Of a stretch of 64,000 bases of DNA, positions 17,476 to 25,331 are shown in pieces. The position numbers and the translations under genes are program-made. Origin of the DNA: Bacteroidales bacterium. GTDB taxonomy: Bacteria; Bacteroidota; Bacteroidia; Bacteroidales; UBA932. The stretch lies in NCBI GenBank assembly GCA_015060325.1, contig SUYQ01000004.1, positions 62,001-126,000 of the forward strand, read 5' to 3'. Each line of letters starts with the position of its first letter. Position 1 is the first letter of the stretch. The notes under the pieces were generated by a model. The model ran no database searches, was not told the origin of the DNA, and was given only the letters and a program-made list of their open reading frames with translations.

Positions 17476-18248
17476 TATTCCTGTTTAAGAACGTCCTTGA
17501 TGTCACCGAGCGGATATTTAGGGAACATGTTCTCCACCATCCACTTGTTTGCCGCTGTAGGGCTCATCTTCCAGCCTGAGTTACATGTGGCAACGATCTC
17601 TACGAATGAGAGTCCGATGCCCTTCTGGCTGTATTCGAATGCCTTTCTGATGGCGTTCTTAGCCTTGCGGGCAGCAACAGCCGTATGAACTGACTGACGT
17701 GTGATGTATGCTGTTCCGTCAAGCTGCGCGATCATAGGAGCGAGCACAAGAGGGAATCCGTTGAGCTTTGCATCACGTCCGTAAGGAGTTGTAGCGGTCT
17801 TCATGCCGAGCAGGGTAGTAGGGGCCATCTGACCTCCTGTCATACCATATATACCGTTGTTGATGAAGATCACGACGATGTTCTCTCCGCGGCTGCATGC
17901 GTGGATGATTTCTGCCGTACCGATCGATGCGAGGTCGCCGTCTCCCTGATATGTGAATACATATTTCTCAGGGTTGAGTCTCTTTGCTGCAGTCGCGAGC
18001 GCAGGAGCACGTCCGTGAGCGGCCTGCTGCCAGTCTACGTCAAGGTAGTTGTATGCAAATACAGAGCAGCCTACAGGGCTGACTGCTATGGTCTCCTCCT
18101 GGATGCCCATCTCTTCGATGACTTCTGCGATGAGCTTATGTACTGTACCGTGAGAACATCCTGGGCAGTAATGCATTACATTGTCTGTGAGAATAGGAGT
18201 CTTCTTGTAGACGATGTTCTCGGGTTTCTTGATATCTTCGATATTCAT
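17475..18248 (-). CDS. korB: 2-oxoacid:ferredoxin oxidoreductase, beta subunit (thiamin diphosphate binding)
   Basis: The beta subunit binds thiamin diphosphate and Mg2+, where the 2-oxoacid is decarboxylated. The cofactor motif GDGDLASIGTAEIIH...NNGIYGMTGGQ is intact (about residues 100-142). The N-terminal CPGCSHG motif (about 28-34) is the family's conserved cysteine segment. At 257 residues the length is normal. korA lies upstream with a 9-base gap. The downstream gap to korC is occupied by a repeat element. Its need for thiamin diphosphate links it to the thiamin uptake locus at 40.3 kb. Confidence 0.93.
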   Translation of the reverse strand: MNIEDIKKPENIVYKKTPILTDNVMHYCPGCSHGTVHKLIAEVIEEMGIQEETIAVSPVGCSVFAYNYLDVDWQQAAHGRAPALATAAKRLNPEKYVFTYQGDGDLASIGTAEIIHACSRGENIVVIFINNGIYGMTGGQMAPTTLLGMKTATTPYGRDAKLNGFPLVLAPMIAQLDGTAYITRQSVHTAVAARKAKNAIRKAFEYSQKGIGLSFVEIVATCNSGWKMSPTAANKWMVENMFPKYPLGDIKDVLKQE

Positions 18249-18257
18249 AGTGCTTGC

Positions 18258-19340
18258 TTATTTCAGATTGTTGAACTTCTTGAACGCCTCTACAATTTCG
18301 TCAGGAGTGTAGATGATACCGCCCTGTCTTCCGTAGAATCCTACCGGACATGCTCCGTTCACAGCGAGCTTCACGTCGTCTACCATCTGGCCGAGGTTGA
18401 GCTCGATGCTCATCATGCTCTTTACCTGGCCGGAAAGTTCCTGAAGCCTCTTTGACGGGAACGGGAAGAGGGTCACAGGTCTGAGGAGACCTGCCTTGAT
18501 ACCTTCCTCGCGGAGCTGGTCGACTACAGCTTCGCAGATACGTGCAGAGCATCCGAATGCCACGAAAAGATATTCTGCATCCTCTGTCTGGTACTCTTCA
18601 TATTTGACTTCCTGCTCCTTGATGACCTCATACTTTGCAGCGAGCTTCTGGTTGAAGCGCTCCTGCACGTCAGACTCGAGGGCGAGGGAAGTGATCACAT
18701 TGTATGGTCTGTCAGCAGTCTTTCCTGTGGTAGCCCAAGGTGCCACCTTGAGGAGTTCCTCCTTTGTCATGCGTGGCTTCTCGGGGCGAAGCTCCACCTT
18801 TTCCATCATCTGGCCTACGATACCGTCGGCAAGGATGATGACCGGTGTGCGGTACTTGAACGCGAGGTCGAATCCCCAGTCTACGAAGTCGTACATGTCC
18901 TGTGCTGAAGCAGGTGCAAGCACGATTGCGTTATAGTCGCCGTGTCCGCCGCCCTTTACACACTGGTTGTAGTCACTCTGACTTGGCTGGATGGTTCCCA
19001 GACCAGGGCCGCCACGCTGGCAGTTTACGACAACGCAAGGGAGCTCTGCTCCTGCGAGGTAGCTGAGGCCCTCGCACATGAGGCTGATGCCCGGCGAGCT
19101 TGACGAAGTCATGACCTTCTTTCCGCAGCATGCACCGCCGTATACCATATTGATAGAAGAAGTCTCACTTTCTGCCTGAAGCACCACCATGCCTGTTGTA
19201 AGCCATGGTCTTTCCTTCATGAGGGTTTCCATTACTTCAGACTGCGGAGTGATAGGATAACCGAAGTATCCGTCCGCACCGTTGCGTATTGCCGATATGG
19301 CAATCGCCTCGTTTCCTTTCATCAGAATTTTCTCTGCCAT
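18258..19340 (-). CDS. korA: 2-oxoacid:ferredoxin oxidoreductase, alpha subunit
   Basis: The alpha subunit takes part in substrate binding and CoA-dependent acyl transfer. The 360 residues begin MAEKILMKGNEAIAISAI and show GYPITPQSEVMETL (about 30-43) and the SSSPGISLM region (about 82-90), all typical. Proteins of this size and shape are often labelled VorB (branched-chain 2-oxoacid) or KorA (2-oxoglutarate). The sequence by eye does not settle which. The gene lies between the ferredoxin and beta genes with gaps of 5 and 9 bases. Confidence 0.9.
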   Translation of the reverse strand: MAEKILMKGNEAIAISAIRNGADGYFGYPITPQSEVMETLMKERPWLTTGMVVLQAESETSSINMVYGGACCGKKVMTSSSSPGISLMCEGLSYLAGAELPCVVVNCQRGGPGLGTIQPSQSDYNQCVKGGGHGDYNAIVLAPASAQDMYDFVDWGFDLAFKYRTPVIILADGIVGQMMEKVELRPEKPRMTKEELLKVAPWATTGKTADRPYNVITSLALESDVQERFNQKLAAKYEVIKEQEVKYEEYQTEDAEYLFVAFGCSARICEAVVDQLREEGIKAGLLRPVTLFPFPSKRLQELSGQVKSMMSIELNLGQMVDDVKLAVNGACPVGFYGRQGGIIYTPDEIVEAFKKFNNLK

Positions 19341-19345
19341 ATCCC

Positions 19346-19564
19346 TTAGATTTTAACTCTGTAAACAGTGATCACCGAATCAGGGCATACGACTGCACAG
19401 TTTGAACATCCTATGCATGCGTCACCCACCATTTCGGCATAGTGATAACCCTTACTGTTGACCATTTTGGCGAGCTCGATGCTCTTGGTCGGACAGTTCT
19501 CAACGCAGACGCCGCAGCCTTTGCACTTCTGCGTATCTACTTCGATTGCTCCTTTGAATGCCAT
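19346..19564 (-). CDS. korD: 2[4Fe-4S] ferredoxin subunit of the 2-oxoacid oxidoreductase
   Basis: The 72-residue protein has two classic cluster motifs, CKGCGVCVENCP (about 14-25) and CIGCSNCAVVCP (about 51-62), separated by the usual spacer. It passes electrons from the enzyme to free ferredoxin. It is the first gene of the operon. Its ATG, first four codons and 5' leader are duplicated 170 bp upstream around an inserted hairpin element, so its translation initiation region has been rebuilt by that event. Confidence 0.93.
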   Translation of the reverse strand: MAFKGAIEVDTQKCKGCGVCVENCPTKSIELAKMVNSKGYHYAEMVGDACIGCSNCAVVCPDSVITVYRVKI

Positions 19565-19596
19565 TATAAATAGTGTTTAGTGGTTTGTATTAATGT
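19553..19596. repeat. 44-bp direct repeat, gene-proximal copy
   Basis: The 44 bases cover the first four codons and leader of the ferredoxin gene. The identical second copy is at 19723-19766, giving a period of 170 bp. Confidence 0.9.
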
Positions 19597-19722
19597 TTTT
19601 TCGTTGTATTGTCGTCTGCCACAAGTCGCAATTCAAATTCCTTCAACCCCCGGCGACCCTGTCGCCACCCCCGTGGGGTATTTCGGTCCTGCCCGGACCG
19701 GTCGGCTCTGCCGACTTGGCTA
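19597..19722. repeat. Inserted hairpin-rich element between the 44-bp repeats
   Basis: The 126-bp insert has no open frame but a run of small hairpins: GGCGAC/GTCGCC, ACCCC/GGGGT, GGTCC/GGACC and GTCGG/CCGAC. It is much richer in G+C than its flanks. It looks like a mobile palindromic unit of the kind scattered in Bacteroidota genomes. There is no transposase. Confidence 0.65.
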
Positions 19723-19734
19723 TTTGAATGCCAT
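19720..19734 (-). other. Minicistron Met-Ala-Phe-Lys-stop created by the duplication
   Basis: The distal 44-bp copy repeats the korD start region and reads ATG GCA TTC AAA, after which the junction with the insert gives TAG. If the original promoter lies upstream, ribosomes would first meet this five-codon frame with the native leader. Whether it is translated is unknown. Confidence 0.5.
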
Positions 19735-19766
19735 TATAAATAGTGTTTAGTGGTTTGTATTAATGT
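19723..19766. repeat. 44-bp direct repeat, distal copy
   Basis: This copy is identical to 19553-19596. The gap from 19565 to 19940 otherwise holds the inserted element and the promoter of the amidohydrolase gene. I see no other gene in it. Confidence 0.9.
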
Positions 19767-19885
19767 GATGTTTTAACGGTTTTCTCCTTTTTAGTTACAA
19801 AACCAAGTAAAAGTACAACATTTTAATCGAATTGTCAAATTAATTTTGATTTTATCTTTGAGTCTGCAATATTCTTGGTTCGGCA

Positions 19886-19917
19886 TTTGCGGATAAATAT
19901 TTATTTATGTATCTTTG
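19886..19917 (+). promoter_or_regulatory. Promoter of the amidohydrolase-PNP operon
   Basis: TTTG, 20 bases, TATCTTTG is a full consensus match. Transcription would start near 19924. This is downstream of the most upstream in-frame start (19875) and just before the ATGs at 19932 and 19941, so it corrects the start of the next gene. Confidence 0.7.
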
Positions 19918-19940
19918 AAAACTTTAAACAAATGTATTTT

Positions 19941-21206
19941 ATGGGATCGATTTTGTTGAAAAATATTGCTGTAGAGGGAGTTGCCACTGATATTCTCATC
20001 GAGGGCAACCTGATCTCAAAAATAGATGCAGCCATCGATGAATCAGCTTTGCCCCATGGAACAGAGATAGTTGAATGTACCGGCAAAGCGGTTCTTCCGG
20101 GCCTTGTGAACATGCATACCCATGCCGGCATGTCGATGATGAGAGGCGTAGGGGAGGATATAGCATTCCATGAATGGATAGACAGGATCTGGAAAGTGGA
20201 GTCCAGGATAGATGAGGAATATGTATATCATGCCACCAGGCTGGCCTGCCTTGAAATGATCAAGACCGGTACGACAACCTTCAACGACCATTATTGGCAT
20301 ATGCCTATGGCCCATAAGGCGGCCGTCGAGATGGGACTTCGTCCTGTGCTGGCATACGTGATATGTGACCGAAACGATCCGGAAGAATCCGAGCGACAGA
20401 AGCTTCAGTGCAGTCAGATGTATGATGAAGCCATGACATGGAATGACATGACTCAGTTTGCGATCGCAATCCATGCAATATACTCTGTAAGCGAGCCTCT
20501 AATGCTCTGGGCTGTCGATTTTGCCAGGGAGCGTGGCCTCAAGATCCACATCCATCTTTCGGAGACGAGAAAGGAAATAGAAGACTGCAAGGCCCAGCAT
20601 GGGGGGCTGTCACCTGTGGAATACCTTGACCGCCTGGGAGTTCTTGGAGAAGACGTGATTGCAGCGCATACACTATGGCTTTCGGAAAACGATATCCGCA
20701 TACTTGGAGAAAGGAAAGTCACATGCGTACATAATGTCAATTCCAATCTGAAGCTGGCTTCCGGATACCGCTTCCTTTATAACGAACTTCGCGATGCAGG
20801 TGCAAATATCTGTCTTGGAACAGACGGATGCGCCTCGTCGAACAACCTCGATATGCTGGAGACCATCAAGACCTCTGCCATGATACAGAAGGCATGGAGG
20901 GACGATCCGACAGCGATGCCTCTGGAGGAACTTATTGCCGCGGCAACTGCAAATGCCGGAAAGGCCCTGGGGCAGAATCTGGGCAGGATAGAGGAAGGTG
21001 CGCTGGCTGACCTTATAATCATAGATACTGATAATTACAATTTCATATCTCCGGGTTCGTTCCTTGCCAACTTCATATATTCGGCCCATTCCGACTGCGT
21101 TGACTCGATGATATGCAACGGAAGGTTTGTGATGCGCGAAAGAGTGGTGGAGGGCGAAAAGGAAATCCTGGAACAGGCCAGAAAAGTAATGACAAAACTC
21201 ATTTAA
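19941..21206 (+). CDS. Amidohydrolase of the MTA/SAH deaminase family
   Basis: Relatives deaminate 5'-methylthioadenosine, S-adenosylhomocysteine or adenosine using a zinc ion. Metal-ligand motifs are in order: NMHTHAGM early in the protein, HIHLSET in the middle, AHTLWLSE after it, and LGTDGCASSNNLDM. The start MGSILLKN fits the family. The frame is open further upstream, but that part lies before the promoter. An ATG three codons earlier (19932) is an alternative. The purine nucleoside phosphorylase gene follows after 29 bases, which supports a nucleoside salvage role: deamination of an adenosine-type nucleoside, then phosphorolysis. Confidence 0.83.
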   Translation: MGSILLKNIAVEGVATDILIEGNLISKIDAAIDESALPHGTEIVECTGKAVLPGLVNMHTHAGMSMMRGVGEDIAFHEWIDRIWKVESRIDEEYVYHATRLACLEMIKTGTTTFNDHYWHMPMAHKAAVEMGLRPVLAYVICDRNDPEESERQKLQCSQMYDEAMTWNDMTQFAIAIHAIYSVSEPLMLWAVDFARERGLKIHIHLSETRKEIEDCKAQHGGLSPVEYLDRLGVLGEDVIAAHTLWLSENDIRILGERKVTCVHNVNSNLKLASGYRFLYNELRDAGANICLGTDGCASSNNLDMLETIKTSAMIQKAWRDDPTAMPLEELIAAATANAGKALGQNLGRIEEGALADLIIIDTDNYNFISPGSFLANFIYSAHSDCVDSMICNGRFVMRERVVEGEKEILEQARKVMTKLI

Positions 21207-21235
21207 TGCTACCCTTAAAGTAAATATGACATATT

Positions 21236-22063
21236 ATGGATCCAAGAGTAGAAAAAATAATGAAGGCTGCCGAATTCATTGCAGCAAAGCTTGAAGGTAA
21301 AAAGCCATTTGCAGGCATCGTTCTGGGCAGCGGATTGGGAAAGCTTGCTGAAAAGATTGAAAACAAGACAGTCATCCCATATAAGGATATACCTGGCTTC
21401 CCTGTATCAACTGCAGTCGGTCATAAGGGTAACTTCATTGCCGGAGAACTTGGAGGAAAGTTCGTAGTGGCTATGCAAGGACGTTTCCATTATTATGAAG
21501 GCTATCCTATGGAGCTTGTAACCCTGCCTATCAGGGTCATGAAAGTACTTGGCATACAGTATCTTTTCGTGTCCAATGCAGCGGGAGGAGTCAACTTTGA
21601 TTTCAAGGTAGGCGACCTGATGGTGATAACAGACCATATCAATCACCTTCCGAACCCTCTCGTAGGACCAAACATGGAGGAGTTCGGTCCACGTTTCCCG
21701 GATATGACCCGTCCATATGACAAGGAGCTGCGCAGAATGGCGTTCGAACTTGCTGCAAGACATTGCATCGAACTCAAGAGCGGAGTCTATTTCGCCGGTA
21801 CAGGCCCTTCCTACGAGACTCCTGCGGAGTATAAGTATTTCCGTCTTATCGGTGCTGATGCGGTAGGAATGTCAACAATTCCTGAAGTCATTGTGGCACG
21901 TCATTCAGATATTCCTGTATTCGGCATGTCTGTCATCACAAACGAGGCACATGACGATTATGCTGAGGATTATGTAAATGATGGGGATGATGTCGTGCAG
22001 GCAGCAGATGCTGCTGCGGACAAGATGACCTTGCTTTTTTCTGAAATTATCCGATCGTTATAA
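21236..22063 (+). CDS. Purine-nucleoside phosphorylase (PunA/PNP family)
   Basis: The enzyme splits purine nucleosides with phosphate into base and ribose-1-phosphate. The 275-residue protein is of the trimeric PNP type, with [13 protein letters not shown] (about 30-42), the phosphate-binding GHKGNFIAG and [10 protein letters not shown] segments, VSNAAGGVN, and [28 protein letters not shown] (only part shown: AVGMSTIPE near residue 210). Trimeric enzymes usually prefer inosine and guanosine, which fits the upstream deaminase. The stop codon overlaps the ATG of the next gene (TAATG). Confidence 0.93.
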   Translation: MDPRVEKIMKAAEFIAAKLEGKKPFAGIVLGSGLGKLAEKIENKTVIPYKDIPGFPVSTAVGHKGNFIAGELGGKFVVAMQGRFHYYEGYPMELVTLPIRVMKVLGIQYLFVSNAAGGVNFDFKVGDLMVITDHINHLPNPLVGPNMEEFGPRFPDMTRPYDKELRRMAFELAARHCIELKSGVYFAGTGPSYETPAEYKYFRLIGADAVGMSTIPEVIVARHSDIPVFGMSVITNEAHDDYAEDYVNDGDDVVQAADAAADKMTLLFSEIIRSL

Positions 22064-22995
22064 TGAGAATCATCAATAATATCATGGTTGCAGCATTATG
22101 TGCTGCAACCATTTCATGTACGGACCTTAAGCCGCTTGAGGAAGATATCGCCGACCTGAAGGAGCAGCTGGCACAGCTTCAGGGAAAGTGTGAGTCGATG
22201 AATGAATCCCTCGACGCCCTTTCTGTTGTTGTGGACGCGGTAGCCAACCGAGATTTCGTGACAAGTGTCCAGAATACTTCAAACTCTGAAGGACAGGGAT
22301 TTACAATCACTTTCGTGGATAGCCCGACAGTTACAGTATGGATTCCGGCTCAGAAGGAAACACCTGACGAGGTGCCGCCTGTCCAGGCGCCTGTAATCTC
22401 TGTGAAACAGGGGGAAGACGGATTCTGGTACTGGGCTGCTGACGGTGAATATGTCCTTGATCAGGATGGTGAGCGCGTTCCGGTCGGGACAGACGGAGTC
22501 ACTCCGCAGCTGAAGATAGAAGAAGGGAAGTGGTATGTGACATATGATGACGGTGCTTCATGGGAGTATCTTGCAGATGTGCCGGTTCATAGTGCGGGTG
22601 GCTATGTCTTCAGTGGTGTGGATCTGTCGGATCCGGCCAAGGTGATATTGACACTTGCTGACGGCCAGAAGATAACATTGCCGGTTGCGGTTGACGGACT
22701 TTTGTCGCTTTCAGTCGACTCGAGCGCAGCTCATGTTCCAGGGGACGTAGTTACTGTAAGATATTCTGCCTTGAAGAAGGTATCTGTGATTGTCGATGAC
22801 GTGGATGTCCAGTATTCAGAGGTGGCTGTTTCGGATGAAAAGACAGGAGAGATCCGTATTCAGACACGCTCGGACGTGGCTCTTGTGAAGCAGCGTGCAT
22901 TCCTTATCTTTACTATAGACGGATGTCCCGACCAGGATTGGAGACTGTTGAGTTTCAATTCTTCCGGTAGGGCTGTCATCTCTGATATCAAATGA
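22063..22995 (+). CDS. DUF4988-domain lipoprotein
   Basis: The function is unknown. A lipoprotein signal (about 1-19) ends ATISC. A short coiled coil follows (LEEDIADLKEQLAQLQGK, about 24-41), then the DUF4988 beta region, with its recurring lines (GEYVLDQDGERVPVGTDG, about 128-145) and a C-terminal all-beta part. DUF4988 occurs at the N-terminus of many Bacteroidota surface proteins, including polysaccharide lyases and peptidases. This protein has no catalytic domain and may be a binding or anchoring partner of the next gene product, with which it overlaps by four bases (ATGA). Confidence 0.75.
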   Translation: MRIINNIMVAALCAATISCTDLKPLEEDIADLKEQLAQLQGKCESMNESLDALSVVVDAVANRDFVTSVQNTSNSEGQGFTITFVDSPTVTVWIPAQKETPDEVPPVQAPVISVKQGEDGFWYWAADGEYVLDQDGERVPVGTDGVTPQLKIEEGKWYVTYDDGASWEYLADVPVHSAGGYVFSGVDLSDPAKVILTLADGQKITLPVAVDGLLSLSVDSSAAHVPGDVVTVRYSALKKVSVIVDDVDVQYSEVAVSDEKTGEIRIQTRSDVALVKQRAFLIFTIDGCPDQDWRLLSFNSSGRAVISDIK

Positions 22996-25331
22996 TGATG
23001 AAATACTTTCATAAGTTCATATTCCTGATTAGCGCATGTGCTTTCTGCTCGTGTGCAGACTTGTCGGATCTGGAATCGGATATAGAGGATGTACGACAGG
23101 ATATAAATGAGCTCGGCAAAGAGTGTGATGCCATCAATTCGCGCATAGAATCACTTCAGCAGCTTGTAGCGCAGATCCAGGCGCGTGAAGAGATAACAGG
23201 AGTGTCGGAAATCAAGGATGTATATGATGAGGTCATTGGCTATATAATCACATTCAAAAATGCTGAGACCATCACTCTTTATCTGCCTGTTATCCTGGAT
23301 ACGCCGTCAGGGCCTGTTCCTCCTGTCATCTCGGTAATTGAAGATGAAGAAGGAATATGGTGGACCATGAACGGGGAGTATATACTTGATGCACAAGGAG
23401 ATAAGGTTCCTGTCGGACGTGATGCCGTATCACCTGTGCTTAAAGTGGAAGGGGACTGCTGGTATGTGTCACTTGACGATGGCATGACCTGGGAGGAAAT
23501 GTCCGTAGGTTCTGCACCCGGATATCAGGGAACCGGCGTCGGATCGGTGAAGGACGGGACGGACGAAGTCGAGTTTGTCCTGACTGACGGGACCGTATTC
23601 AAAATACCCAAATCAAAGACAGCTACGCTGGATATCAGCTATAACAGGAATGTTGTATCCGGATCCAGGATCAGCATATATTATAAGTATTCCAGCTCTA
23701 CAGGAATAGCCGATATCACCTGCTTTGGAAACAGAAATGTCGGCAACGTATCCGTCAGCCATAGATCTCAATACTCTGACGGATATATCTATGTTGACAT
23801 CAGTCCTGACCATGATGTCTCAATGCAGAAGGTCTATGTATACATGGATTATGGCGAGGGTACCCTGGTAAGGACTCTGGAGTTTACTGAATATGGATAC
23901 TTCGATATCGATCCGGTGGCTCCGATTCCGGCTTCCGGTGGTGAAATATCCTTGAATGTGAACAACACGGGTTATCCATATGTCTATTCGGAGATCGTTC
24001 AAGGTGGCGACTGGCTGTCGCAGGAAGGGAATATCTACACGGCAAAGGCAAATTCAAGCCATCAGGCGCGTGTGGGCGCAGTGAATTTCGAACCTCGTAC
24101 CTCAGCTTTGGGTAAGGCTAATTTTACCAAGACCGTATATATAATTCAGCTGGGAACAGGAACATTCCCGTGTTATGAAGAATATGCCGGTATATGGAAG
24201 CTGTCCGGTTCAGATCAGAGAATCGAAATCCGTCTGGACTATACCAGGAACCGTGGTTACGTTGTGAACGGTCTTGAAACGAATATGCTCTCAGCCGTTT
24301 ACGACCCGTCAACCGGCAATCTTGATATTCCGTCACGAGGCTATACCTTCAAGCTGTCGACTGACAAGAATTCACTCACATCAAACTATACAAGTGGGGT
24401 GTTCCAGCGCCAGGGAGTCGCTACCTACTATAAGGACGGTGAGATTCTGAAGCTTAACGCAGCTGCCTCAGGCTACACGCCGCTCAATCTTGTCATTCTC
24501 GGAGACGGCTATCAGGAGAAGGATCTCCGTCATGGAGGAAAGTTCGAGAGGTCTGCAAGGTCTGCCATGGATGCGTTCTTCAGCGTCGAGCCACTGAAGA
24601 GCTTCAAGGACAGGTTTGATGTATATATGGTAGCCTACAAGTCTGTGGATGAGGGAGTTGACATCGAGAGCCAGGGCCTGAAGGTGAACACATACTTTGA
24701 TACTTATTGGAATGGTAACTCTACTGCAATGTGGGTTTATGATTCCGGACGGGACAAGGTAATAAATGTTGTAAAGAATACTTTGGGCTTGTCTTCTGAT
24801 TCAAAATATTATAGAACAGTTGTTCTGGTACTTGTAAATACAGATGTGGTTGCAGGTTCCTGCGGCTATCCGTACAGGGAAAGATATTCAAATACGAGCC
24901 TTTTGGGAGAACCTTACGCTTCGTTTGCCATAGCCGTGCTTCCTGCAAACAATTCCATGGGTACGCGAGGGCTTGTCAGGCATGAACTTGGAGGACATGC
25001 ATTCGGTCGTCTGGGAGATGAGTATGAATCCAAGTCATACGGAAGCGATCTGGATGAATGGCATGCAAAAGGCTTCTACAGGAATGTAACTACGGACAGG
25101 AATTCCTGGAACTGGGATACCTTCATAGGCAGATCCGGCTATGCTGATGTGACCTATGTGTCGCGCAATAACTATTGGTGTGCTTCCCAAGGAGGTATAA
25201 TGTACAACAACAACGGAGAATTCAATGCCCCTTCGCGGCAGATCATCTACGAGAGAATCATCCGTCAGACCGAAGGGGCTGGAAGTTATAGCTTTGACAA
25301 GTTCCTTGAGTACGACAAGCGTAATCTATAG
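22992..25331 (+). CDS. Secreted lipoprotein with DUF4988, beta domains and M64-type peptidase domain
   Basis: The 779-residue protein opens MMMKYF, with a lipobox ending CSC at about residue 20. A coiled coil and DUF4988 region (about 25-190) mirror the preceding gene. A BACON-like beta domain with IPASGGEISLNVNNTGY follows (about 300-380), then a lipocalin-like barrel (about 395-475). The C-terminal 290 residues resemble peptidase family M64 (IgA peptidase type): GYTPLNLVILGDGYQEKDL opens it and the metal site is RHELGGHAFGRLGDEYE (about 658-674). Note that the first pair is spaced HExxxH, not HExxH. It probably acts on host or dietary glycoproteins at the cell surface. Its 3' end overlaps nadE by six bases. 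Confidence 0.8.
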   Translation: MMMKYFHKFIFLISACAFCSCADLSDLESDIEDVRQDINELGKECDAINSRIESLQQLVAQIQAREEITGVSEIKDVYDEVIGYIITFKNAETITLYLPVILDTPSGPVPPVISVIEDEEGIWWTMNGEYILDAQGDKVPVGRDAVSPVLKVEGDCWYVSLDDGMTWEEMSVGSAPGYQGTGVGSVKDGTDEVEFVLTDGTVFKIPKSKTATLDISYNRNVVSGSRISIYYKYSSSTGIADITCFGNRNVGNVSVSHRSQYSDGYIYVDISPDHDVSMQKVYVYMDYGEGTLVRTLEFTEYGYFDIDPVAPIPASGGEISLNVNNTGYPYVYSEIVQGGDWLSQEGNIYTAKANSSHQARVGAVNFEPRTSALGKANFTKTVYIIQLGTGTFPCYEEYAGIWKLSGSDQRIEIRLDYTRNRGYVVNGLETNMLSAVYDPSTGNLDIPSRGYTFKLSTDKNSLTSNYTSGVFQRQGVATYYKDGEILKLNAAASGYTPLNLVILGDGYQEKDLRHGGKFERSARSAMDAFFSVEPLKSFKDRFDVYMVAYKSVDEGVDIESQGLKVNTYFDTYWNGNSTAMWVYDSGRDKVINVVKNTLGLSSDSKYYRTVVLVLVNTDVVAGSCGYPYRERYSNTSLLGEPYASFAIAVLPANNSMGTRGLVRHELGGHAFGRLGDEYESKSYGSDLDEWHAKGFYRNVTTDRNSWNWDTFIGRSGYADVTYVSRNNYWCASQGGIMYNNNGEFNAPSRQIIYERIIRQTEGAGSYSFDKFLEYDKRNL

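Noticed and set aside
19597..19722. Insert in the ferredoxin leader as an insertion sequence
   Set aside because: It is too short for a transposase, has no terminal inverted repeats matching its ends, and the flanking duplication of 44 bp is too long for a usual target duplication.
19875..19940. N-terminal extension of the amidohydrolase
   Set aside because: These codons lie upstream of and within a full-consensus promoter and do not resemble the family.
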